Assembly (NCBI GenBank): GCA_000969725.1
Contig: JXSR01S007674.1
Source: Ophiothrix spiculata
Lineage: Eukaryota; Echinodermata; Ophiuroidea; Amphilepidida; Ophiotrichidae
Direction: 5' to 3' (one strand)
Length of the DNA: 42,416 nucleotides
Shown: positions 31,926 to 41,610 of the stretch, in pieces
How the letters are laid out: each line of letters begins with the position of its first letter
Position numbering within the stretch: the first letter of the stretch is position 1
Made by a program: the position numbers and the translations under genes
Notes under the pieces: model-generated
Database searches by the model: none
Seen by the model: only the letters and a program-made list of their open reading frames with translations
Told to the model about the DNA's origin: nothing

Positions 31926-32998
31926 CATTTACTCTGATTGCCCATATTGTAAAGTTTGGGGTTAATTAATGCATTCAGATGAGAGGAGCACTAAAAATCA
32001 TATTTTGACCAGATGATGTAGGATGTGCTATAAATTTTCTGTTTACCCCAGATTTTATGGGGGTCTTCATCCGTGGTATCGCCCGTATATTTCAATGCGT
32101 AAATAAAAAGAAAAATAGTTTTTTGAATAATCAGAATATCTTTTTAGTTTTCGGGGTCGAAGTCCTGATCCTAACGGTTTTGAAATCTGCATATTTGTTT
32201 ACGCTAAGTAAGGGCTTAAAATGAAATTGTTGAGCTTTAGTTAAAATTCAAGTTTTTTGAATGGGAGTTTCAAAATCTGATTTTGACTTATCAAAATTGG
32301 GCCAAATTGATGTTTTACATATTTTGTGTATAGTTTTATAGTGAGTAAAATTCGCCTGGAAACTGCAAATCAGACAAATTTAAACTATGTATGACTAGAA
32401 ATCCTAAAAATGGTTCTGGTTCTCAAAATTCCAAAAGTATGACTTCATGTAGCTTACCTGGATTTTCTTTTGAACTTGGAAATACCTTGATTTAATACCA
32501 TGAATTAGTTTTAAAGTAATGGGGAAATACCTGAAGGTAATTCTGAGAAGGTTTCAAGCATATTTAATTGGACTACATAACCATTTCTTGTGAAAGGAAA
32601 TTGCTGCTAATTAAGCAGCACCTGATGTGCATTGAATGTGATTGCCAGAAAGTGATCAGCTATAGATTCTCTGCAAGCAAGAAAACTTTAGTGAAGCTTG
32701 TTCCAACTCAAATTTCTAAACATCAATGAAATAAGGTAATTTATGGGTCAATCTGGATCAAATGGTTCAGTACACTGGGCTTGCCTAGGAATTTTCCTTG
32801 CGGAGGGCTTCCTTTGCCGATTGTGAGGGGAGCGGAGAGGTAAAAATCATTCAAAACAGGCTGATTTTACATGATTTTTACAATATCATTATATCGGTCT
32901 AACAGGTATGGACCTTTTAATAAATTAACAACTTGTACTTTTATTATGTTGATATACATTTTCCTTATAATTCAATAGCATTTTTTATTTTCACAGGT
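31926..32998. other. Intergenic DNA upstream of prominin
   Basis: No repeat structure or exon is recognised. It ends in an acceptor-like TTTTATTTTCACAG at 32985-32998, so a prominin 5' UTR exon may begin at 32999. Confidence 0.4.
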
Positions 32999-33320
32999 AC
33001 TATGCACTCTATCATCACATTCCCATGATCTGGATTATAGCCACAAACCACAACCTGATATCATTGTGAAATCTTGAAGGCGAAGCAAAATGACGTTTGA
33101 AACACATTGTGTTAATACATAGCCTTGTCATAACAAATCAAAGCAGCGATCGTCAACATTAACCATATTACGTCAGGTAAAACAGTAGCAGTCTTGTGAT
33201 AGTGTCTAGACTGTGAGCTTTATTTTTATACAACATATCAAGGAAAAGGGAAGGTGTAAATCTTTCCAACTGCCGTCCATCTTCCAAACATAGATTAAGT
33301 ACTTTAGTTAGAAAAACAAA

Positions 33321-33561
33321 ATGGCTGCCAGGACAAGAACTTGGAATAACCAATGTATATTAACTATCATCGTCACATTTGTGTGTGTTTTATCATGTGT
33401 CTACGCAAATTCAATAGAAAATGGAAAGATACAATGGGATCCATTACCAGCTGAGCCAAAATATAATACAACTGCACAAGAACCATCTCTGCCACTGAGT
33501 TCATTATTTGGATTAGCTACTGGATTTATACATAAAGTACCACCTAAAGAAGTGCCATGGG
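33321..33561 (+). CDS. Prominin coding exon 1
   Basis: Residues 1-80 plus one base. Encodes the signal peptide and PLSSLFGLATGFIHKVPPKE, comparable to the LFELVHIFLYVVQP segment of human PROM1. Donor TGGG|GTAAGA. Reading on into the intron stays open for a while but is not coding. Confidence 0.85.
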
Positions 33562-36500
33562 GTAAGATAACTTTTTTTTTATTTTTTATACAACCTGTAG
33601 TATACTGTGATAATATCTCTTTTTTATATTACTGTCATCATAATAAGAGCTTGTGTGGTCTAGTGGAAGGCAGGACTCTAAATCATGAGCCTCCACTACT
33701 GCCAATGGGTTATTTAGTCTTGATTGCTTCATTAACCCAAGCGCTTTGGGAAGCTGTTGGGGAGTACTGTAAAACCACTTAATTTCGCTAGGGATTTAAT
33801 TTCGCTAGACCGAAAATTCGCAAAATTAAATCCCTCGTGAATATTATATTTTGCATTGCAACTAATGGTCATTGTTCCAGATTAGTGAAATTAAATTCTA
33901 GCTAAGTTGCTGCTCATTTGAAATTCGCGAAATAAAGTACCCGCGAAATTTAAGTGCTTTACAGTATCTCAATCTAAGTGCTTTGATATTCAAAATGTTC
34001 TCAGCACATATTGTCTTAAGTGCTTGGTTGCATTGTGTGGCTTAGGCCGGGGTCAGACAAATGACGAGGTTGCATTTACTACAATAAATTTTGCTGTCGT
34101 AACACGTCTGACCCATATTTATTACAATCAGGTCGTCGTCACATTAAAAAAATGAACGATGACAATTTCCGTCGTTGAGATGGAATTATTGTAATAAAGT
34201 AAGCTAAAGATGAAAGTAATGTGGTGAAAACCCTGTGTGACCCCATCTTGTAATTAATTACGACTTTGCATTACTATAGTCTGCATGCTGACAATGATGT
34301 GCTAATCCCATCTCGTAATTAATTACGACATTGTATTTATTGTAGTAAATGCGAGGTTGTAATACGTGTGACCGCATGTCGTAATTGATTATGACATTAA
34401 ATTTATTATAATAAATAAATGTCGTCGTTCGTCTGACCCTGGCCTAAATCAATGTACATTTGTATACGATTCAACCAAAATTGTAACAAAACTATAATAC
34501 AATTTTATTTTTTAAAAACTGTTTAGATAATGTTTTCTAAACTACTAAATGTTTGGCAAAAATCACAGTTTTATCTAAAAGGAAATAAGTTTAGAAAGCT
34601 TTGAAGGAAGTCTTAATTTAGTACAACCACATAGGAACACATACATTATACATGTGATGCTACTAAACAATGTTATTATTATCACGTGTACGAGGGGTGC
34701 TCAGTAAGCATTGGTAAGTTTGTGGCCTGAGGTAGGGAGATGCGCTTTGAGGTTAGTATTCATGCTACATAGGGTGATTCCAAAGTAACGTTTGTGACCG
34801 AAAAATTGGAAAATTTCACTTTTAAATGGCCACAGAACCTTGCATAAACATTATATCAACGAGTTTGTTGTTGATAATGGTGCTCAATGGTGGGATCAAG
34901 ACATGCAGGTGTTTAAAGATTAAAATAATTTCCAAAATACTGAATAAAGCTCATGTAACGTTTGTGACCTTGCACGGAAATGTTTTTTTGCTCCAAATGA
35001 CTTCAAAGTAAAATTTCTCTGACATGTTAGCAAATTTTTTATTGCGCTTTTTACAGATGATTAGTAACATATTTACAAATAGTTCGTAAAAGTGGTAGGA
35101 AATTCTATCGTCAGGATTTCTTTAAATGCAATGTTTTGTTTGGTAACGTCTGGTAACGTTTGTGACATTTTGGTGTAACTTTTTGGTAACGTTTGTGACA
35201 TTTTTGAATGAAAACATGTGCTCATTCATGCACGGGTAGAAAAATTTCAAAATTTCTGATTAGAAAATACTTTTCACATACCGAGTAACAAACGTATGAC
35301 TGAAAAAACTGCTCATATGGTCAAATAAAAAAGCTGATTTTTTGCTTGAAATCAAAAAAGGTTTAGTTTTCACTGGAATGAGCCTATAGTATGTTGTAGA
35401 TTAACTCAATTGATGAATATTTTAAAAGTTTCAAGTAAATGTGACCATCCATCCCTAACCAGCAGTAAATGCCACCTCTTGTCATTTTCAATTTTTAAGC
35501 AAAGACCATGCATACTTTAAGGATCAAAATGACACCTTAAATGAACTTCACTTGATTTCCAGAAGTCAAGTTATGGTCGGTCAAAGGTTGTCGGGAGTAA
35601 TACGTATAACTTAGATAAACGCGTTCAAAGATAAGTAAACCCTATATTTTCTGTTGAGTGTCTTTAAAATATGTGCAGATTTATTTCACATTTCCTATCA
35701 TTTTCTTGAAATGAAACTTTGCTGGTAATTTATTCACAAGAAGAATTGTGAATCTGTCAAAAATCAATTTCGGCAAATTACGACATTGACATGTGTTTTC
35801 ACCTGTTGCTCAAAATGAACTTTCTGGCATTTACGGTTCATACGGGCTGGACAGCTACAAATATGCTTTCGTTTTTATTTGACAGAAGTTTAAAACTTTC
35901 CTGTTTGAGGTTTCTAAAGTTTACGTATTAAAAATCGATAAAAAATAAATATTGCAATACTAAGTACAAGAACTCCCATATCCATATTCTCTCTGACACT
36001 GCTGTTGAAACGGCAGCCTAATTATTTTCATAACAGGTATGACAGGACTTTCTTATATCAGATTTTGTTATAAACAGGTTATACTGTATTATCATACCAC
36101 TAAGAGAATTTATGACCATATTTGGAAAATCCGCTGCCGGGATATAGTTCGTATCCTACCCTGAGCGCGTCAGACACACTTATATTATGTCACTGAGCGC
36201 ATCGGAACGTTGCATTTTAAATTTGTAGGGATACGCAGTACTATGTAGAGTAAAAAGTTCACCAAAAGTGGTTCGTTTTTGTTTATTTTTGTGAAAAATA
36301 GCTAAAAAAAGTTGAAAAAGCAAATAAATAAATAGTTTGATGATTAAGATTGACTTAGTGGTATGATAAATTCTTTATTTGGTTCAGCGGAGGTATGTTA
36401 TGGGAAATACTCGTGCTCTCAGTGTCATATCCAGGCTCAGCTGCGCTTCACTTGGATATGACACTTCGCGCACGAGTATTTCCCATAACATAACTCCGCT

Positions 36501-39500
36501 TCACCCAATAACTAATAGAATTAGAAAACAGGCCTTTAATATTATATTTCATTTACCAATTAATAACAAATTTATGTAAATTATCATACAGACTACAAAT
36601 ATTGTGGTATGGCAAGCCAATTGTGCAATAAACCGTGAAATAAATCAGAAGATATTTAAGTTACTCTTGTGTTTTTTTGCTTAAAGCAATGCCATAAGAT
36701 TTGCTCCAAAAAAAAAGGAAAAATAAGTGTACATCTGCATATGTTTACTGAATATGTTTTACCATATAAACTTAAAAGATTAGTATGCAACTTTAGGCCA
36801 AATCATTTGTAGGGCATCAATATCTACCAAATACAAAAGATTACAAACATAGCCTCAGTCAAAAAAAAATCAGAAGTTGTTAGTTGTTCTAGAAAGATCT
36901 TAGAGTACTGCTTTAACTGCTTATTTTGTGAAAATTATCTACATGTAGGCCTACATGTTGTCCAAACCACAAATCTCATTGGCTGTGATCCCGTAATGCA
37001 CCAGGTGCAAAATGACCTTATTAACGGATTCGAAGTGTCAGGGATCTTAACATCTGTCATGAACAAGGAGTATATAAACTCAAAATCGGAAATCTTAGAA
37101 AAATTTGAAATGGCCTTTGAGGATGTCTTAATAAAACGGAACATAAATTTGGAGAAATTTATGATGTGCTATGATTTAGATTGTGTGATTATAGCCAGTG
37201 ATGTCAATGGATCTACTTTATATATTAACTGGCTTATACTGATAAAAATTGCATTTAAAATTATTTTTTTCTTGTCATGATATTTTCTGTAAATTATGAC
37301 ACCAAAACAGAATCCAACTTGGTCATTCAATTTAGATAATTAATATCCAAAATCATAAGAAAAGAAAGTGGTATGCATGCTCATCAGAAAAAAAAAACGT
37401 CGAAAAAGGGTCGGATTTTGGCTCATTGGTATCGTCGCCTTTTTTTAAGATAGGCCTAACTGTCAAAACTGCTGATAATGTTAGCCAAGTAAAACTGCTG
37501 ATAGTGTTAGCCAAGTGGAATGTTAAGAAAAAAACCTCAATTTTGACCTGAACTTAAGCTTTTTTTAAAACTTTTTCATAAGTTTGTAATTGAAATAAAT
37601 GGATGTTCTTGTCTATTTCTTTTGATATTTTCATGTAAGTCTATAATCCTTTATGTTAAGAATAATTTGTAGCATAAGTCTTATCTATTAATAGCTTGGC
37701 TGTAATTGCATTTCCTTGCTAGACAAACCAGTTGTTGTTTTATCAATTTTGCCAAAAGATTGACATTTTTTGAAACATAAATTCAATGTTTTCTTGTTGT
37801 TGTATCAGTAAATCAAAGGTAAATTGGGTTGACATAATTTTCTACATTAGAGGGTGCATTTGTTATCTATTCTTTTCATTTTTTTTCACAATTAAACAAC
37901 AAACACTTAAAAAATTATGAATATGAATGAAGGTAACATACAATCCCCAGGATACAAACATAAAACATTTGGAAATACAAGGCATTAGGCTAATTAAATT
38001 TAAAACAATCAATAAAAACAAATCTGGTACAAACTTCAATTTAAAAGGGTTCGTAACATAAAATGTGTATTTTGTTTGTGACAAAATCATGTCATTAAAT
38101 AGTAGAAAAAATATATATTGAATATTATGTCATCATAACATAACTCGTCATGTGAGTGCAAGAAAGTCGTATCTGCAATGGCTGCCTTGTGTTACATTTT
38201 TTAACACCAAGGCACTAGAACTTCACAAATCCCTCGAAATTTCTCTGGTCATATGTCAGTGGCTCTTAGTGGCTCTTGAAATGGTTCTTGAGGTGACGGT
38301 GTCACCTAAAGAACCATTTCAAGAGCCACTGACTCAAAACTGGAGATTATACAGTGTGCAGTCAAATATTAATGTCAAATGGCAGCTATTGCAGATACGA
38401 CTTTCTTGCACTCATATGACGAACTGTGTCTCAGGATTATTAGTATCGTGTTCAAAATATTGGAAAAACATGTTGAACAGATGAAATATGTTATGTAAAA
38501 AGCAGACATGTTTCCCAAATAGTAATACTCATTTTTTTGGTCGGGGGGGGGGGGGGGGCAAAGACATTTCGTCCAGATTTTTTCCAGATTTTCCCCCGGC
38601 GTTTGCAACATTTCTTGCTAGATCTATCCATGGTAAGCTAATCTTTTCTTGCAATGATGGTTTATGCTTTACACAATGGTGAAATTGAACTGGGGAAAAT
38701 GTTCATTCAGAATAAACGTTTACACCATTCTTAAAAACCAATCACCATGAGAAATATTCTAAATGAAAATATCTACAAACTACAAAAATGACGAAGTATA
38801 TCTAGCGCTTATTACTCTGTTTGAAAATGTCATTATTGGTTGACTCATATATATACATGATGATAAGATAGTTTTCCATCAGGGAGACATCACTGGGACG
38901 TACAGCAAAAGATTTGTCTCCGATACACCTGCTGGTTGATGATGTGGTATAGGCCTATTGATGAATGATGTCTCTTCATGTATATAGAAAACTAAGTGTT
39001 GATCCTTCAAAACAAATAAAAAGTTTTAAAAATATTTTAACTTGGAATGTCAGAATGAAAAGCCTTGTGAAATGTAGGCCAAAATATCCCAGGCAAACTT
39101 TAATAAAACAATTTACAAGTTAAAAATATTGAAATATCTTCCTTTTAAACCTCTATCTGTAAAGATAACCTTACATACACGATTTCCAAATGCCTCTTCT
39201 TGCTTTTAACTCTCAATGCCATTTCAAATTTACAAAAAAAAAAAATACATATCATAATGTTAACAATTTTGAAGCCTGCAGGAATTTTGAAGAGAATCAA
39301 ACTTTTCGATCCACTTCCATTTTGATGTCATGAAATAATTATATTTTTCTTGAAATTTGCTCTTACAGAGGTTTTACGAGGTCTCATCAATGGTACAGTT
39401 GATGTCACCAATGATTATGCACAGGTAAGATCTTCAGACTTGTAGTCGAGTCACCAAGTCAAGTCCCAAGTCGAGTCGAGTCACCAGTGACTCGAGTCTC

Positions 39501-41610
39501 GAGTCAAGTCGAGTCACTATAGACTCGAGTCTCAAGTCAAGTCGAGTCACTGGACACTCGAGTCTCAAGTCGAGTCGAGTCAATGATATATCAAGTCTCA
39601 AGTCGAGTCGAGTCTTTAGGATAGGAGATCGAATCAAGTCATGGTTATCCGTCAAGTCAAGTCAAGTCCTCAAAATGTGATTTTAAATCAAATTGACCAA
39701 CACAGACCAGCACAGACCAACTTGTTTAATATATCTCTACAAACTCTTTTAATACATGTACTATAATATACTGACATGTTTTTTGTTTATTTGTTTGTTT
39801 ATGCATTCTTTTCAATATCACTGATTACTTATTTCTCTGCCTATATTAGACCGGATCATAAATAAATTCCCAATTAGCCAAAAATGGACTAACATTCTTG
39901 TGGGGATGCTTTTGTTCATCCCTCAATACAAATTGTAGAGTAATTTATTGGAAAAAATCAATTATACCATGTAATCTCCCTATTTGAAGTAATGGTGCGG
40001 TCCAATTGGTGAGAATTAAGGGAATCTGCAATTCAAGATCAATAATTAATTGGTCACCTACAATGCACAACAATTACAATCACAATTTCATCGGTCCAGT
40101 GTACCTCCTTTAATAGGTATCTAGGAAAATAACACATAACAAACATGTGGAGAACAAAAGAAGGGAAGTGAGTGATTAGTGGTAGATGCTACTTAGGCCT
40201 AAGTACTTAAGTAGCATCTCTCTGGTGGTGGTTAGAATTATGGGTGGTAATTAAGTCATAAACAATTGACACAAGGAGCAGTTAAAGGCCATAACTTTTG
40301 TTAGATCAAGAATTCATTGCATTTATTCGTGTTTACTTATCAATCAATTTGAAACCATTTAACAGTCTTGTCAAAAGACTGTTTGTATCAATGCAGTCTA
40401 AACTTTCAACTGTGTTTTGTGATATGCATATAATAGGATATATTACTGTGACTCGAGTCGGTAAGTCAAGTCTCAAGTCTTGGCCATGTTGAGTCTCGAG
40501 TCAAGTCGAGTCAAGAGGGTATCGAGTCTCAAGTCGAGTCGAGTCATTCAGAGAAGGTGACTCGAGTCGAGTCGAGTCAAGTCCGAGTCGAGTCGAGTCA
40601 TTCGAGTCGAGTCATTACAACTCTGAAGATCTTATAGTTATACATGGAGCGTGGCCGAGTGGTTAGATTGGTCATGTTGGTCCTCGATACAAATGTTCCT
40701 TCTTGGCTCTTGGGGCGCTACATACAGTGTATATCTGGTGAGTCAGGAAAAGTTATCTAATTTCGAGGTCAGATTTGTGATATTAAGAGTACTTAAATCT
40801 TTTTCAATCCATTGTGACTAAACATATTTATTTCTGCTTTTTTTAATCCCACTATCGCATAAACAAAGTCATGGTCAGAATGATTTCAACAAAAATGTTT
40901 AGTGATATAAGCTTATAGTTTTTTCATGTCAAATAGTCAAGATGTAGCATTTGCCAAGAAGTAGCTGATTGAACTTCACTGCTTTATCATTTTCTCTGAA
41001 AACTATCTTTACTGTTATAGCTGTTAGCCTTCAAACCATACCCCCCCTGCCTCCCCCCCCCCCCCCCCCAAAAAAAAATGGAACTGGAGATGGTAAAGAG
41101 GCAAACGAGTAAGTAGCAAAACTTGTTGGATGTGATTCGGTAATGCAAGTGGTGAGGTAAAAAGAAGTAATTGATAAATAAAAAATGTTGACAAATTTGC
41201 TAAAGTATGCGATCGGGAAAAAATCGGGACGAAATGTCTTTGCCCCCCCCCCCCGACCAAAAAGTCTGGCTACGCCACTGTTGGGGATAGTATAATATTT
41301 ATATTTAGTCTCTTCCATTAACACCTCAATCTCCACCTATGTATAAGTCTGAATGTGAAAGTTGACTTTTATTCTCATGTCTGTTCATACAATTTTCTCT
41401 CCAGTTTGTGAGCTACTCAGCAGGTTTCATCACATGTTTCGCTATAGCCATCATCTTTATAATCCTCATGCCCATCATCGGCATAGCGTTTTGTTGCTGC
41501 CGTTGCTGTGACAACTGCGGCGGGAAGATGCTGCAACGAGATAAATACAACACCACATGTAGACGTGTCACACTGCTTTGCTTTCTGCTTTTTACCACAA
41601 TCATGATGAC
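33321..41610 (+). CDS. Prominin family (CD133-like) pentaspan membrane protein, 5' part
   Basis: Joined exons 33321-33561, 39369-39424 and 41405-41610 give the first 167 residues; the gene continues beyond the window. Prominins are five-pass, cholesterol-binding glycoproteins of microvilli, cilia and other plasma-membrane protrusions; vertebrate members run about 800-870 residues. Seen here: signal peptide (hydrophobic 12-29, likely cut after Ala29), an extracellular N-terminal domain with NTT (N49) and NGT (N88) glycosylation sites, first transmembrane segment about 105-128 (FIIL-MP-IG-AF), the family's cysteine-rich juxtamembrane motif (CCCRCCDNCGG, 129-139), and the start of TM2 from about 154. 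Start ATG is in good context (ACAAAATGG). Which prominin paralogue it is cannot be decided from the N-terminus. Confidence 0.9.
33767..33964. mobile_element. TA-flanked inverted-repeat MITE, prominin intron 1
   Basis: Ends CTGTAAAACCACTTAATTTC and GAAATTTAAGTGCTTTACAG, with TA outside on both sides. The interior has several TTCGC/GCGAA motifs. About 200 bp. Confidence 0.72.
34042..34447. mobile_element. Inverted-repeat element, prominin intron 1
   Basis: Ends TTAGGCCGGGGTCAGACAAA and the inverted GTCTGACCCTGGCCTAA. The interior repeatedly uses GTAATTAATTACGAC and GTCGTAAT palindromic motifs and (T)CTGACCC. About 406 bp, no ORF. Confidence 0.75.
34785..35199 (+). repeat. Four copies of GTAACGTTTGTGAC
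   Basis: Exact 14-mers at 34785-34798, 34955-34968, 35153-35166 and 35186-35199, plus a near copy GTAACGTCTGGTAACG at 35143. Spacing is irregular (170, 198, 33 bp) and the sequence between is not repeated. Confidence 0.8.
35200..36380. other. Prominin intron 1, unassigned
   Basis: No exon is recognised. ATCATACCACTAAG at about 36094 recurs inverted (CTTAGTGGTATGAT) at about 36354-36367, which may mark the ends of an element that encloses 36094-36367. Confidence 0.45.
36381..36504. repeat. Near-perfect 124 bp palindrome
   Basis: The arms pair as AGCGGAGGTATGTTATGGGA, AATACTCGTGC, GTGTCATATCCA and AG-CTCAGCTGCGC, returning TGGATATGACAC, GCACGAGTATT, TCCCATAACATAACTCCGCT. Only a few mismatches. 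The open reading frame through it is a by-product. Confidence 0.9.
36685..36912. mobile_element. TTAA-flanked MITE, family B copy 2
   Basis: TTAA at 36681-36684 and 36913-36916. Ends AGCAATGCCATAAGA and TCTTAGAGTACTGCT are variants of the 8159-8518 element. 228 bp. Confidence 0.72.
36917..38145. other. Prominin intron 1, unassigned
   Basis: A 94-codon open frame at 36996-37280 has no recognisable family motif and no splice context. The direct repeat GTTAGCCAAGT occurs twice near 37481-37516. AT-rich. Confidence 0.45.
38146..38421. mobile_element. Inverted-repeat element with nested hairpin
   Basis: Outer arms of about 40 bp: CGTCATGTGAGTGCAAGAAA onward on the left, TTTCTTGCACTCATATGACG on the right. 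An inner hairpin is built on CAGTGGCTCTTGAAATGGTTC and its complement GAACCATTTCAAGAGCCACTG (about 38258-38333). Part of this core also occurs at about 13050-13085. Confidence 0.8.
38532..38600 (+). repeat. Fragment of poly-G bearing repeat
   Basis: TTTTTTGGTCGGGGG followed by CAAAGACATTTCGTCC matches, inverted, the right part of 41036-41282 (GGACGAAATGTCTTTGCCCCC ... GACCAAAAAG). Confidence 0.65.
38602..39368. other. Prominin intron 1, end, unassigned
   Basis: AT-rich, no repeat structure recognised. Ends with GCTCTTACAG at 39359-39368. Confidence 0.5.
39369..39424 (+). CDS. Prominin coding exon 2
   Basis: 56 bp, residues 81-99 (EVLRGLINGTVDVTNDYAQ). It restores the frame between exon 1 (phase 1) and exon 3 (phase 0). 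Compare the FPEDTLRKFL segment of human PROM1. Donor CAG|GTAAGA. Short and weakly conserved, so supported mainly by phase and position. Confidence 0.75.
39449..39668. repeat. GAGTC/CAAGTC minisatellite, left array
   Basis: Degenerate units of CAAGTCGAGTC and GACTCGAGTCTCAAGTC. Because GACTCGAGTC is its own complement the array is nearly strand-symmetric. The leucine/arginine-rich frame on the minus strand is a repeat artefact. Confidence 0.9.
40182..40217. repeat. Small palindrome
   Basis: AGATGCTACTTA and TAAGTAGCATCT are perfect 12 bp arms around GGCCTAAGTACT. Confidence 0.8.
40450..40613. repeat. GAGTC/CAAGTC minisatellite, right array
   Basis: Same unit types as 39449-39668, with more GAGTCGAGTCGAGTC runs. 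Confidence 0.9.
40645..40720 (+). mobile_element. tRNA-like fragment (SINE head)
   Basis: GCGTGGCCGAGTGGTTAGA is a good box A and D-arm of a Leu/Ser-type tRNA, but no box B (GGTTCRANYCC) follows at the right distance. So it is a degraded SINE head or tRNA pseudogene. Confidence 0.5.
41036..41282 (-). mobile_element. Repeat element with CAGTGGCGTAGCCAG end
   Basis: On the minus strand it starts CAGTGGCGTAGCCAGACTTT, then TTGGTCGGGGG, then GGCAAAGACATTTCGTCCCG. It ends in A/C homopolymer runs. Such TE-like ends recur widely in animal genomes. No usable ORF: the glycine-rich minus frame is poly-G translation. Confidence 0.6.
41405..41610 (+). CDS. Prominin coding exon 3 (TM1 and Cys-rich loop)
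   Basis: Residues 100-167 plus two bases. Encodes SYSAGFITCFAIAIIFIILM, then PIIGIAFCCCRCCDNCGGKM, closely matching the [20 protein letters not shown] and CMCRCCNKCGG segments of human PROM1, then the start of TM2. Acceptor TTCTCTCCAG, donor AC|GTAAGT. Confidence 0.95.

Larger units (their letters stand above)
39426..40634. mobile_element. Foldback element with GAGTC/GACTC satellite arms
   Basis: Perfect 13 bp inverted ends TAAGATCTTCAGA (39426-39438) and TCTGAAGATCTTA (40622-40634), followed by TTGTA-T and then satellite arrays on both sides. The middle (about 39670-40450) is AT-rich and non-coding. The left end overlaps the exon 2 splice donor (GT at 39425-39426). The outer TA may be target duplication. 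Confidence 0.72.

Noticed and set aside
33540-33782. Extension of prominin exon 1 into a 153-residue unspliced protein
   Set aside because: The GTAAGA donor at 33562 restores the prominin frame with exons 2 and 3; the read-through sequence has no prominin similarity.
36996-37280. 94-codon plus-strand open frame
   Set aside because: No family signature or splice context; most likely chance.
39434-39655. Leucine/arginine/aspartate-rich repeat protein on the minus strand
   Set aside because: It is a translation of the GAGTC/CAAGTC satellite; there is no start context, splice sites or family.
41031-41336. Glycine-rich minus-strand ORF
   Set aside because: Made by a poly-C tract and the CAGTGGCGTAGCCAG repeat element.
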